DNA from: Cyclobacteriaceae bacterium
Lineage (GTDB): Bacteria; Bacteroidota; Bacteroidia; Cytophagales; Cyclobacteriaceae
Direction of reading: 5' to 3'
DNA length: 64,000 nt
NCBI GenBank assembly: GCA_028278225.1
Contig: JANQEU010000045.1
Span: forward strand, 124,001-188,000
Shown: positions 32,843 through 42,316 of the stretch, piece after piece
How positions within the stretch are numbered: the first letter of the stretch is position 1
Layout of the letters: each line of letters starts with the position of its first letter
Notes under the pieces: model-generated
Told to the model about the DNA's origin: nothing
Seen by the model: the letters and a program-made list of their open reading frames with translations, nothing else
Database searches by the model: none
Program-made: the position numbers and the translations under genes

Positions 32843-33831
32843 AAAAATCAGACAGGTATCTTAAAGTCATCATTCTGTATTCAGCTATTATAGTTTCAAT
32901 TCTGGGAATCCTTCAGAAATCTGTGAATATCTATGAATCCATTTCCACTTTCCAGCCAAGCGCCACCCGGTTACTTGTTGTGGCACTCTTATATTGGATC
33001 CTCTTTGTGGGTGGCAACTATATCGGATTCAAAGTTAAATCCGCCCTGACCATCCTGATTCCGCTTCTTGGATTTATACTTTACCCCGTTTACGCTCCCG
33101 GAATAGATCCATCCGATATGATCGTAACACTTATTTCCCTTATGGTTGTGACCATTGTCCCCTACACAATTTACAACCCGGTACTTGAGGTACGATGGAT
33201 CTGGCTATGGAATATTTGCCTTTTTTTATCGGCTGCCGTAGGCCTGCATTTCGCAGTTCTGAAAGTGGATGATTTGGAGTCGTACGCAGGATTCATGAAT
33301 ATATTCATTGATGAGCCCATAATTCCATTCGCATTCCTGGGGTTATTTCTCTTTATCAACTATACCATTTATCGGTATCAGGTATCCAATTATCTCATCA
33401 ATAAAGAAATTGTGGAATTGAACAGGAGCATGCAGAAAGAAATCGAACTTACCGGGAAGCAGCAGGCTGAATTGAGAGTGCAGAATGATGAGATCTGGAA
33501 ACTGCAGCGGGATCTGGTCAAGATGAATGTCGAACTGGAAGTGGAAGTCAAACAAAGAACTAAAAAACTGGCTGATATGACCACGACTTTGTTGAAATAC
33601 GGATTTATGAATTCTCATTTATTAAGAGCACCCGTAGCCAGGATACAGGGATTGCTGTCTGTATGGGAAATACTTGAGAGAGAGGAAAAGATCGGGATTA
33701 TTAATTCCTCATTGGAAGAATTGAATCAGGTGATGGAACTGGTCCGGCAAATCATCAGGAAGAAAGATCTGAAAAGTTCAGAATTGGAGAGTCATATCAT
33801 CGAGTACTACCAAAGCAGGAAAACTGCTTAG
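32839..33831 (+). CDS. Membrane protein with a histidine-kinase dimerisation helix but no ATPase domain
   Basis: A 330-residue protein: six membrane helices (about 10-185), a coiled coil (about 190-245), then YGFMNSHLLRAPVARIQGLL, which matches the H-box of Bacteroidota kinases (NSHxxRxPxARIxGL). The chain stops about 60 residues later, before any HATPase core. It could be phosphorylated in trans by another kinase or act as a dominant partner. It overlaps the related gene upstream by 4 bp and ends 3 bp before the convergent purF-like gene. Confidence 0.72.
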   Translation: MKKSDRYLKVIILYSAIIVSILGILQKSVNIYESISTFQPSATRLLVVALLYWILFVGGNYIGFKVKSALTILIPLLGFILYPVYAPGIDPSDMIVTLISLMVVTIVPYTIYNPVLEVRWIWLWNICLFLSAAVGLHFAVLKVDDLESYAGFMNIFIDEPIIPFAFLGLFLFINYTIYRYQVSNYLINKEIVELNRSMQKEIELTGKQQAELRVQNDEIWKLQRDLVKMNVELEVEVKQRTKKLADMTTTLLKYGFMNSHLLRAPVARIQGLLSVWEILEREEKIGIINSSLEELNQVMELVRQIIRKKDLKSSELESHIIEYYQSRKTA

Positions 33832-33834
33832 CGT

Positions 33835-35721
33835 CTAATAAGCTCTTACCTCCTGTCCTTTCATAAAATTGATAAATGCCTTGTTAACCACTTTATTCCC
33901 ACCGGGAGTAGGGTAGTCTCCGGTGAAGTACCAGTCACCCCGGTGATTTGGGCAGGCCTTGTGCAAATTGTCCACGGTTTGATAAACAACCTCCAGCTCC
34001 CCCTGCATGTTACCAGGCTTTACAATATCTCCGATTTTGGCGGATACCTGCTCATAGCTAAAAAGTTCATAAAGTTCTTTCACATGGTTTGGTTGAATCT
34101 TATCTCCCTGCGTGGCCAGGCACTTATCAAAAATCTCATCAAGCAGGTTCTCCTGACCGGTTTCTTTCAAAAGGGCCAGCATTGCCCGGAATGCAACGAA
34201 CTCCTTCGTTTTGCTCATATCAATGCCATAACAATCGGGAAAACGGATCTGTGGCGAGGATGAAACAACCACTACTTTCTTGGGGTTGAGGCGGTCAACA
34301 AGTGTCAAAATGCTCTTTTCAAGAGTAGTGCCACGTACGATACTGTCATCAATAATGACTAACGTATCCCTTTTTTTCTTGATGACCTCATATGTCGTAT
34401 CGTAAACATGCGCAACAAGATCATCGCGATGTTCGTCATCCGTAATGAACGTTCTTAGCTTCACATCTTTCAACACCAGTTTTTCTACCCTGGGTCGAAA
34501 AGCCAAAAGATCCTCCAGTGAATCGGCACTTGGCTTATTGTCAATAATTATTTCCTTTCTCCTGTTTGTCAGGTAATCTTCGATGCCGCTCATCATCCCG
34601 AGGAATGAGGTTTCAGCCGTATTGGGTATGTAAGAAAAAACTGTGTTTCGAAGGTCAAAATTGATCGCCTTTAAGACCTGGGGCACCAGGAGTTCCCCGA
34701 GTCTCTTTCGTTCACGGTAGATATCAGGATCCGTACCCCGTGAGAAATAAATTCGTTCGAAGGCACAGGATTTTTTCTCCAGGGGCTCAATAAACTGAAA
34801 CTGTTCAAAGTCTCCCGACTTATGTACAACAAGTGCATGTCCTGGTTTTATTTCGTCAATGTCGTCGTAGTTGCAATCAAAGGCCGTTTTGATCGCAGGC
34901 TTTTCGGATGCAACCACCACCACCTCGTCATTTGCATAGTAATACGCAGGTCTGATCCCTGCAGGATCCCTTGCTACAAAAGACGACCCGTATCCAACCA
35001 TACCCACCATTGCATACCCCCCGTCAAAGTCTTTACAGGAGCGCTTGAGTACTTCCCCAAGGTCAAGTTCCTTTTCAATGATCTGAGTTATTTCCTCATT
35101 GTCAAATTTATCTCTGTACTTATGGAAAATTTGCTGGTTTTCATCATCCAGAAAGTGACCAATCTTCTCCATTACCGTAACTGTATCCACCTTCTGCTTT
35201 GGGTGCTGACCCAGTTCAACCAAAATATCAAACAGCTCATCCACATTGGTCATATTGAAATTTCCGGCCATTACCAGGTTCCTGCTACGCCAGTTATTCT
35301 GCCTGAGAAAAGGGTGACAGCTCTCTACACTATTCTTTCCATGAGTGCCATATCGCAGATGCCCTAGCCACATCTCACCTGTCCAGGCATAATTATCCTT
35401 GAGCCAGGACGCATTAAAATAATCGCCGCCGCCTTCACGCTGTGCTTTATTGAACTTCTTACCTATTTTATTGAAAATATCCTCCAGCGGCTGGGGGTTG
35501 ATCGTACGATAACGGCTGATGTATCGATACCCCGGAGGCATGTCCAGTTTAATATTGGCTACGCCTGCCCCGTCCTGTCCCCGGTTATGCTGTTTCTGCA
35601 TCAGCAAGTACATTTTACTTACTGCATAGGAGGGTGTTCTGTATTTGTCAATGAAGTGTTGGAGAGGTTTTCTTAGCCGCAAAAATGCAATACCACATTC
35701 GTGCTTTATGGGGTCGCTCAT
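33835..35721 (-). CDS. purF: Amidophosphoribosyltransferase-like protein (long PurF form)
   Basis: A 628-residue glutamine amidotransferase class II plus phosphoribosyltransferase. The nucleophile Cys9 (HECGIAFLR) follows a short N-terminal segment; QKQHNRGQDGAG, GHLRYGTHGK and MAGNFNMTN form the glutaminase site. LVIIDDSIVRGTTLEKSI is the PRPP loop, and DCYGIDMSKTKEFVAF follows. Longer than the approximately 470-residue standard PurF, as in the long form found in Bacteroidota. First step of purine synthesis. Its ATG overlaps the nuoN stop by 4 bp, so it ends the nuo operon. Confidence 0.85.
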   Translation of the reverse strand: MSDPIKHECGIAFLRLRKPLQHFIDKYRTPSYAVSKMYLLMQKQHNRGQDGAGVANIKLDMPPGYRYISRYRTINPQPLEDIFNKIGKKFNKAQREGGGDYFNASWLKDNYAWTGEMWLGHLRYGTHGKNSVESCHPFLRQNNWRSRNLVMAGNFNMTNVDELFDILVELGQHPKQKVDTVTVMEKIGHFLDDENQQIFHKYRDKFDNEEITQIIEKELDLGEVLKRSCKDFDGGYAMVGMVGYGSSFVARDPAGIRPAYYYANDEVVVVASEKPAIKTAFDCNYDDIDEIKPGHALVVHKSGDFEQFQFIEPLEKKSCAFERIYFSRGTDPDIYRERKRLGELLVPQVLKAINFDLRNTVFSYIPNTAETSFLGMMSGIEDYLTNRRKEIIIDNKPSADSLEDLLAFRPRVEKLVLKDVKLRTFITDDEHRDDLVAHVYDTTYEVIKKKRDTLVIIDDSIVRGTTLEKSILTLVDRLNPKKVVVVSSSPQIRFPDCYGIDMSKTKEFVAFRAMLALLKETGQENLLDEIFDKCLATQGDKIQPNHVKELYELFSYEQVSAKIGDIVKPGNMQGELEVVYQTVDNLHKACPNHRGDWYFTGDYPTPGGNKVVNKAFINFMKGQEVRAY

Positions 35722-37142
35722 TTGTTCTGGTGGTCTATCGGATCGAACATTACCACAAAATTATCTAAAATATCACCTTGAATAAATAAATACAACAAAC
35801 TCAGGGCGAAAATGGTTGTTACCCAGACATTTTTAACCGGGAATTTGACTTTTCGACCGGCATCCTGTTTAAGAAAAAAATAATATGGTATTCTGAAGTA
35901 AAAATAAAGTGATACTACGGAGCTTAACAATCCCATAACGAACAGGGCCAGCCATATCATAAGCTGATCGGTTTTAAACTCCATCCAAACACTTGTGAAC
36001 ATTACGAGTTTAGCGGTAAATCCGGCTGTCGGCGGCAACCCAATTAAGCTGACCAGGATAACCACTACGCTCGCACCAATAATTCCGTTTTGGCCACCCA
36101 ATCCACTAAAATCCGTGATCTTTAAGTTATCTCCCAACTCATTTTCGGCTACATGAAGAAAGTAGAATATTCCCAGGTTCATCACGGCATATATTAAAGC
36201 ATAATAACCAAAGGCATCGATACCACCTCCGTAATCAACAAAGACCAGGGGCAATAAGAAGCCGGAATGGGCTATCGCGCCATAAGAGATCAAACGTTTG
36301 GCATTTTTCTGAAGAATTGCTCCGAATGTCCCCCACAAAATTGTGATTATTGAAAGGGATCCGATCAAAATTGTTATTTCATTTTGAAATACCGGATCAA
36401 CGGCATTTATGACGTGATAGATAAGACCGAATCCCGCCAGTTTGGGAACAATTGAAAAATAGGTTACCGCATCAGTAGGCGCCGCCTGGTATGTCCCGGG
36501 AGTCCAGATGTGAAAAGGAACAACTGAAGTCTTGAATAGCAATCCTGCAAATAGCAATATTAACCCTCCGGCAGAAGTAGCTTCCCATTGCAACTCCTCC
36601 AGATTCAGGGACAGGGTAGATCCGTAGATCAGACTAATGCCATAAAGCATCAGGGCGGAACTAACACCTCCAAATAGTAAATACTTGAATGCCGCTTCCG
36701 AGGACTTTTGATTATTATCAATACCGGTCAAAAGATATGCCGCATATGAGGTCAGCTCAATACTGATATAGATAAGTAACAGGTTCGTAACACTCACCAT
36801 AAACATACTCCCCACAAGCACCGCAATCACCAGAAAATAAAACTCGGATAAATGCTTTTTCCGGTCAAACAAGAGGATCCCGGCGGTGGTAAAAAGAAAA
36901 ATATATTTCAAAAAGACTGCAACCGGATCAAGAATCAGGAAATCATTGAAGTAGCGCCCGGAGACATTGTCAAGCAGGAATAATGCAGATACTACCAAGG
37001 CCCCGACGAGCAGTTTCGTCTGTCTGCCAAACCTCGTCAGACCCGCTATGAGAAGCAATACAGACCCGCTAATCAGGATCAATTCGGACGTTAAAACCTC
37101 CAGGTCAGCTAATATTCCACTTAAAGTCTCCTTTAAATCCAA
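35718..37142 (-). CDS. nuoN: NADH-quinone oxidoreductase subunit N
   Basis: A 474-residue antiporter-like subunit of complex I with about 13-14 membrane helices. SSEAAFKYLLFGGVSSALMLYG, LFKTSVVPFHIWTPGTYQAA and KRLISYGAIAHSGFLL carry the conserved Lys and His residues of the proton channel. Starts 10 nt after the nuoM stop. Overlaps purF by 4 nt at the end. Confidence 0.94.
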   Translation of the reverse strand: MDLKETLSGILADLEVLTSELILISGSVLLLIAGLTRFGRQTKLLVGALVVSALFLLDNVSGRYFNDFLILDPVAVFLKYIFLFTTAGILLFDRKKHLSEFYFLVIAVLVGSMFMVSVTNLLLIYISIELTSYAAYLLTGIDNNQKSSEAAFKYLLFGGVSSALMLYGISLIYGSTLSLNLEELQWEATSAGGLILLFAGLLFKTSVVPFHIWTPGTYQAAPTDAVTYFSIVPKLAGFGLIYHVINAVDPVFQNEITILIGSLSIITILWGTFGAILQKNAKRLISYGAIAHSGFLLPLVFVDYGGGIDAFGYYALIYAVMNLGIFYFLHVAENELGDNLKITDFSGLGGQNGIIGASVVVILVSLIGLPPTAGFTAKLVMFTSVWMEFKTDQLMIWLALFVMGLLSSVVSLYFYFRIPYYFFLKQDAGRKVKFPVKNVWVTTIFALSLLYLFIQGDILDNFVVMFDPIDHQNK

Positions 37143-37152
37143 AATAATTAAA

Positions 37153-38775
37153 TTATTTCCCCATCAAATTTGCGCCAACCTCGAGCACATAGTTCACAAA
37201 TTGATTGACAGTGTTATCCGTAAAATCAAGCAAAAATCTTGGATAAACGCCAAGAATCAGAACCAATAACATGATCGGGATGAACATCGTCCACTCTCTT
37301 TTGGAGATGTCATGCATATTTGATTCCCACGACGCTTCGCGAACCCAGTATTCTCCAAAAAACATCCGCTGTGTCGCCCAGAGGTAGTAAGCGGCAGAGA
37401 TAATTATACCTGTGGTGGATACCACTCCAATCCAGGGTGGCAGCAATCCATTTGAACTCGCCGAATCAAAAGCACCCATAAGCACCAGGATTTCTCCGAT
37501 GAATCCTGAAAGACCCGGTAATCCCAGGGATGCAAAAAACATGAAAACCACAACAAACGTATATTGTGGCAGTTTACCGGCCAGTCCGCTGTAGTTGTCA
37601 ATTAGCCTGTCTCCGGTTCTGTCATAAATCACCCCTGCAATCAGGAAAAGGGCTCCGGAAATCAATCCGTGCGATACCATATGGAATACGGCACCTGAAA
37701 CACCCTCTACTGTCAAAGCTCCGAGACCGACCAGCACAAATCCCATGTGCGAAACAGAACTGTAAGCAATCATTCGCTTCAGATCCCTTTGCGCCAGCGC
37801 ATTCAATCCACCATAGACTATTGAAATTACACCGAAAACGGCTATAAGATAAGCATAGTTAAGTGCTGCATCGGGAAATATACCATAGGCGATTCTCACA
37901 ATCCCATATCCCCCAACCTTCAATAGTAATCCGGCTAAGATCACGGAGATGGCCGTCGGTGCTTCAACGTGCGCATCCGGCAACCACGTATGCACCGGCA
38001 CCATAGGTAGTTTGATGGCGAAACCTACAAATAATGCAAGAAAAGCGGCGTACCGTGCAGCAATCCCGAAAATCGTTCCACCAGCACCCGGTCGTAATAA
38101 GGAGTCCTGCACAAAATTTTCCGTACCCATCATGTGAATGATATTGAAAGTATGGATAGTACTTCCCGGCTGCGTAACACCCAAATACAATCCGATCATT
38201 ACAATCAAAATAAGTATCGAGCCCAGCAGGGTGTAGAGAAAAAACTTGACGGAAGCATAAGATCTGTTCGGTCCGCCCCAAATGCCAATAAGAAAGAACA
38301 TTGGCAATAACATCAACTCGAAAAACAAGTAGAACAGGAAGAAATCCAATGCCACGAAACACCCTACAATACTCGCATTAAGAATATTGTACAAAACAAA
38401 ATATCCTTTTACCTGCTTTGACTGGTTCCATGATGAGATAATGGCTACCAACATCAAAAAGGAAGAAAGTACTACAAGCGGCAGGCTGATCCCGTCCACA
38501 CCGATGTGATATTCAATAATGAATCTGAGGGATTCGCCCAGGTTCAATCTTATCCACTCATATTTCTCAACGAATTGGAAGTTGGTCGTGATCGATGCAG
38601 CATCAGTTTGTTTTTGGAATAAAATGACAAGTATTATGCATGCCAGCAATTGTACCACATTCAGGAATAATGTGGTGCCCTTGATGATCGCTGATTGATC
38701 CGGCTTCAAAAACAGTACGACTCCTGCACCCAGAAGCGGAATGAAAACAATTAAGGAAAGTAGGTGATCAATCAT
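37153..38775 (-). CDS. nuoM: NADH-quinone oxidoreductase subunit M
   Basis: A 540-residue antiporter-like membrane subunit. FELMLLPMFFLIGIWGG, KLPMVPVHTWLPDAHVEAPT and DLKRMIAYSSVSHMGFVLVG are the conserved channel segments. It pumps protons in the distal arm of complex I. Its ATG shares one base with the nuoL stop (TAATG). Confidence 0.95.
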   Translation of the reverse strand: MIDHLLSLIVFIPLLGAGVVLFLKPDQSAIIKGTTLFLNVVQLLACIILVILFQKQTDAASITTNFQFVEKYEWIRLNLGESLRFIIEYHIGVDGISLPLVVLSSFLMLVAIISSWNQSKQVKGYFVLYNILNASIVGCFVALDFFLFYLFFELMLLPMFFLIGIWGGPNRSYASVKFFLYTLLGSILILIVMIGLYLGVTQPGSTIHTFNIIHMMGTENFVQDSLLRPGAGGTIFGIAARYAAFLALFVGFAIKLPMVPVHTWLPDAHVEAPTAISVILAGLLLKVGGYGIVRIAYGIFPDAALNYAYLIAVFGVISIVYGGLNALAQRDLKRMIAYSSVSHMGFVLVGLGALTVEGVSGAVFHMVSHGLISGALFLIAGVIYDRTGDRLIDNYSGLAGKLPQYTFVVVFMFFASLGLPGLSGFIGEILVLMGAFDSASSNGLLPPWIGVVSTTGIIISAAYYLWATQRMFFGEYWVREASWESNMHDISKREWTMFIPIMLLVLILGVYPRFLLDFTDNTVNQFVNYVLEVGANLMGK

Positions 38776-40715
38776 TACATGAAATTGTTAATCCACAATA
38801 AGATCAGGATCGTACCCAGTACTGCCCAAAAGATATGCAGCTGGACCCTCCTGCCATGAAATAATCTTAAAAAGTCTCCGCCAAGCTTTGAAATGTACGC
38901 CACGAATTCAACCAATTTATCCACAATCAGTTTATCCACCAGATCCATAAGCTTGCTGAAAACAACAAAGCTCATTCCAAGCCAATTCAGGACCGGATCA
39001 ATGAATCTTCTGTCAAGACCGTAGATAATTTCCGATATCATATTAAAAGCCTTCACCATTGATTCGTGATAAAATTGATCAAGATACAGGGCATGCATCG
39101 ACCACTTCCTGTAATGACCCCTGGCTACATAATCACGATAGGTAAAGCTTCTTTCAGGCCTGTAGGATCTGAAGGCCACGAAAAGACCGCCAACTGCCAG
39201 CGGAATAGAGATCGCCGGGGCCAGCCAACCCATGGAAAATGACAATGGAATTTGATGTCCAAACCAAAAGTCCAGTATCTGGAAATGATGAACAAAAGGA
39301 TTGAAAGAATAAAACAGTCCAAGTGAACCTATGGCAAGGATGATCAGTGGAAGCCTGACAGTCAGGAAATCCTCTTTGTCTTTCACCAGTTCCGTTTCCA
39401 TCCTGTTCTTCCCATAGAACACGACCAGCGCCTGTTTCCCCATATAGTAAGCTGTCAGACCCACCGTGAAAAATCCCAGTACAGGTACTATAAATGCCCA
39501 GGGTCCCGCAAGCGCTGACCACTCGAGAGATTTTAACAGAATCCCATCCTTCGAAAGGAAACCACTGAAAAACGGCAGTCCGGCAAGGGAAAGCATGCAA
39601 ACAAGGTACGAAAACTGTGTCACCGGCATCACACTTTTCAAATTGCCCATATTCCGCATATCCTGACCATCAATGGAATGAAAGTGCTTGTGAAAATAAT
39701 GTATGATTGCGCCGGCAGACAGGAAAAGCCCAGCCTTGAAGAAAGCATGGGTCCAAAGGTGAAACAAAGCCATGTCAGTCGCTCCAACTCCGACTCCCAT
39801 TACCATGTATCCCAGCTGGGAGACAGTGGAATAGGCCAGAACCTTTTTTATATCCGTTTGAGCCAGGGCTGAAAATGCACCGATGAAAGCCGTTAATGCT
39901 CCGGCAATTGCCACAGTCGACACCAACGCAGGGGGCATGATCACACTTGTTCTTATCAGCAGATAAACCCCGGCCGCTACCATGGTTGCCGCATGTATCA
40001 AAGCGGATACAGGCGTAGGTCCGGCCATTGCCCTGGGTAGCCATGTGAAGAACGGGACCTGCGCCGACTTCCCAAAAGCACCTAAAACCAGTCCGATCCC
40101 TGCAGCTCCCACCCACCATCCGGTTTGATCTATAGATTGCAGCTCGGAAATGAAACCGGTCCCGGAATTTACCATGATCAATATGATGCCAATTAAAAAT
40201 CCGGCATCTGCTATACGATTTGTTATGAATGCAATTCTCGCTGCATAAGGGACTCCTTCATTTTTATACCAAAAACCTATCAGCAGATAACTGGAAAATC
40301 CAACCAGCTCCCAAAACACAAAAAGCAGTAACAAATGATCTGCTCCCAAAACTCCCAGCATGGAAAAGGTAAAGAATCCCAGTTTGGCAAAGTATCGTTT
40401 TATACCGGGATCATCCTTCATATAATGAATGGAAAACAAATGGATCAACATCGATATAAAGCTGACCAACGCTATGAGTGAAACACTGATGCGATCGAGA
40501 CGCCAGCCAATTTCGATCCCCGGAAGCCATGTGAATCTCAGTACTGAAGGCAGATCTACCGTCAGTTTGAGCAAAAAGACTGAAAGAATAGATGATAACA
40601 GAAGTGCCGCAGTGGCAATCCACGGACCAGATCTCGCGCCGGCCAGGAAATTTATCAAGCCTCCTAAAAGAGGCAGAACAAGGATTATAAAGAATATGAT
40701 ATGAGGATAGGTCAA
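38775..40715 (-). CDS. nuoL: NADH-quinone oxidoreductase subunit L
   Basis: A 646-residue antiporter-like subunit with the long amphipathic lateral helix expected near the C-terminus. FWELVGFSSYLLIGFWY, KSAQVPFFTWLPRAMAGPTPVSALIHAATMVAAG (cut by spacing) and DIKKVLAYSTVSQLGYMVMG are visible. It starts 4 bp inside the nuoK stop region. Part of the split complex I operon. Confidence 0.95.
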   Translation of the reverse strand: MTYPHIIFFIILVLPLLGGLINFLAGARSGPWIATAALLLSSILSVFLLKLTVDLPSVLRFTWLPGIEIGWRLDRISVSLIALVSFISMLIHLFSIHYMKDDPGIKRYFAKLGFFTFSMLGVLGADHLLLLFVFWELVGFSSYLLIGFWYKNEGVPYAARIAFITNRIADAGFLIGIILIMVNSGTGFISELQSIDQTGWWVGAAGIGLVLGAFGKSAQVPFFTWLPRAMAGPTPVSALIHAATMVAAGVYLLIRTSVIMPPALVSTVAIAGALTAFIGAFSALAQTDIKKVLAYSTVSQLGYMVMGVGVGATDMALFHLWTHAFFKAGLFLSAGAIIHYFHKHFHSIDGQDMRNMGNLKSVMPVTQFSYLVCMLSLAGLPFFSGFLSKDGILLKSLEWSALAGPWAFIVPVLGFFTVGLTAYYMGKQALVVFYGKNRMETELVKDKEDFLTVRLPLIILAIGSLGLFYSFNPFVHHFQILDFWFGHQIPLSFSMGWLAPAISIPLAVGGLFVAFRSYRPERSFTYRDYVARGHYRKWSMHALYLDQFYHESMVKAFNMISEIIYGLDRRFIDPVLNWLGMSFVVFSKLMDLVDKLIVDKLVEFVAYISKLGGDFLRLFHGRRVQLHIFWAVLGTILILLWINNFM

Positions 40716-41017
40716 TATTTCAATCTATTCAATTGGTGAAGATCTGTTGATTTATAGAATTTGAAAATATTTAGAAGAATGGCCAAAGCAATAGCAGCTT
40801 CCGCAGCGGCGAGAACTACACTGAATACTCCGAACAACTGACCTGTATTTGCCGGGTCCGCAGATGAAAAAACCACAAAATTGAGATTAGCAGCATTCAG
40901 GATTAATTCAATCCCGATTAACACGAAAATGGCATTTCTCTTTATTATGATGACCAATAAACCCATGCTGAAAAGAAATGCTGAAAGTCCCAGGCCATAT
41001 ACCGGATCGATACTCAT
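40712..41017 (-). CDS. nuoK: NADH-quinone oxidoreductase subunit K
   Basis: A 101-residue protein with three membrane helices. GLLVIIIKRNAIFVLIGIEL and LNAANLNFVVFS carry the conserved Glu of NuoK. Overlaps nuoJ by 4 bp and nuoL by 4 bp, so translation is coupled. Confidence 0.95.
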   Translation of the reverse strand: MSIDPVYGLGLSAFLFSMGLLVIIIKRNAIFVLIGIELILNAANLNFVVFSSADPANTGQLFGVFSVVLAAAEAAIALAILLNIFKFYKSTDLHQLNRLKY

Positions 41018-41505
41018 GACTGTGATGATTTTGCTAAATAGGAAGCTCCCACCAGTACCACCAGGAGCAAATACGCAATTAATTCAAAGGCCAGCAAATA
41101 ATCAGTCATAAACACAATCCCCATCTGCTGTACCTGATCGGAGTCAGGGTTAACAGGGATGCCCGGGCTGAATTTCACAGTGAAAATAGTAAATAAAACA
41201 AGCACGCCGCCAAACGCCAGAATTCCGGGGAGCAACAAATGACTAGAAGATAGTAGCTGCCCATCCGAGCGATTTGTGATCATAATACCGAAGGCAAGCA
41301 ATACAATAACGCCACCGGCATAAACCAGCAATTGTACTACTGCCAGGTAAGTTGCATCAAACAAAACATAAAGCCCGGCAAGACTGATCAGGCAAACTAC
41401 CAGATAAAATGCAGCATGGATCACATTTTTGGTGATCAATATACCAACTGCGGCCAGGGCCGCAAGAAGGAAAAAAGTATAAAACACAATATCAATCAGC
41501 ATCAT
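41014..41505 (-). CDS. nuoJ: NADH-quinone oxidoreductase subunit J
   Basis: A 163-residue five-helix protein with NVIHAAFYLVVCLISLAGLY and VQLLVYAGGVIVLLAFGIMI, the NuoJ signature. Two adjacent ATGs (41505 and 41502) overlap the end of nuoI by 11-14 bp. Downstream nuoK overlaps by 4 bp. Confidence 0.94.
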   Translation of the reverse strand: MMLIDIVFYTFFLLAALAAVGILITKNVIHAAFYLVVCLISLAGLYVLFDATYLAVVQLLVYAGGVIVLLAFGIMITNRSDGQLLSSSHLLLPGILAFGGVLVLFTIFTVKFSPGIPVNPDSDQVQQMGIVFMTDYLLAFELIAYLLLVVLVGASYLAKSSQS

Positions 41506-42316
41506 CTCCTTTCCTGGGTTTTTTCGGTATCATCGGCCTTGGCTTATATACAGGTTTTGGCTTGGCGCTTTCTTCTTCTGCAGATCCGGAACCTTTGAGC
41601 TTAGGTTTCATCACCTTGGGCCTGAAAACAGGTTTTGGTCGGGCTTCCGTGTCCTTGCGCTCTCCGCCTGCTGCAGCGGGTTTTACTTTTGGCCTGAACA
41701 CCGGTTTTGACGAAGCGGTATCGGCTTTATTCTCATCTTTTTGCGCATCCGCATCTTTGGCAGCGATCTTCTTCTCCTCCCATACCCTGAGTTCTTCCCT
41801 TTTCAAATCAATTTCTTCCTGACTCATAATTCCGAAAGCGTAGTTATGATCCCTGATATCAAACTCACTGAAATCGTAAACCTTTGTCATGGTGAGACAT
41901 TCCGTGGGGCAGACAGTAGTACACAAACCGCAAAAACAGCATTTAGCCATATCTATGTCAAATTTCGCTGCATGGATCCTTTTTGGAGTACCATCAGAAG
42001 TCTGACCGATTTCCTCGATAGCCCGGATCGGTTCGATCTCTATGCAATCAACTGGGCAGATCTTGGCACATTTATCACAAACAATGCAGTCCTCCATTTC
42101 ATTGTGCAACCTGTATCGCCCGGTATCAGGCACGGGCAGACTCTCAAACGGATACTGCAATGTGGCGATCCCCCTGTCTTTGTCAAAATAGCCGGTATCC
42201 TCTACACCAATGGGTTCCCTGGAATCTCTAGCATCCCAGAGGTGATTAAGTGTCAATTTTAAACCGTTACTCAGGGTTTGGACCGCATTATTTATATTTT
42301 GAAAGTATACGCTCAT
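41492..42316 (-). CDS. nuoI: NADH-quinone oxidoreductase subunit I with long Lys/Pro-rich C-terminal extension
   Basis: Start set at 42316 (MSVYFQNINNAVQTLSNGLK), which overlaps the nuoH stop as ATGA; a longer frame upstream lies inside nuoH and is rejected. The body (about 1-175) has two [4Fe-4S] motifs, CIVCDKCAKICPVDCI and CCFCGLCTTVCPTECL. About 100 further residues are unusual: a KKIAAKDADAQKDENKA linker and three repeats KPVFRPKV, KPVFRPKV, KPVYKPRP. Normal NuoI is about 160-180 residues. The extension may bind nucleic acid, another subunit or the membrane; no role is known. Confidence 0.92.
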   Translation of the reverse strand: MSVYFQNINNAVQTLSNGLKLTLNHLWDARDSREPIGVEDTGYFDKDRGIATLQYPFESLPVPDTGRYRLHNEMEDCIVCDKCAKICPVDCIEIEPIRAIEEIGQTSDGTPKRIHAAKFDIDMAKCCFCGLCTTVCPTECLTMTKVYDFSEFDIRDHNYAFGIMSQEEIDLKREELRVWEEKKIAAKDADAQKDENKADTASSKPVFRPKVKPAAAGGERKDTEARPKPVFRPKVMKPKLKGSGSAEEESAKPKPVYKPRPMIPKKPRKGDDAD

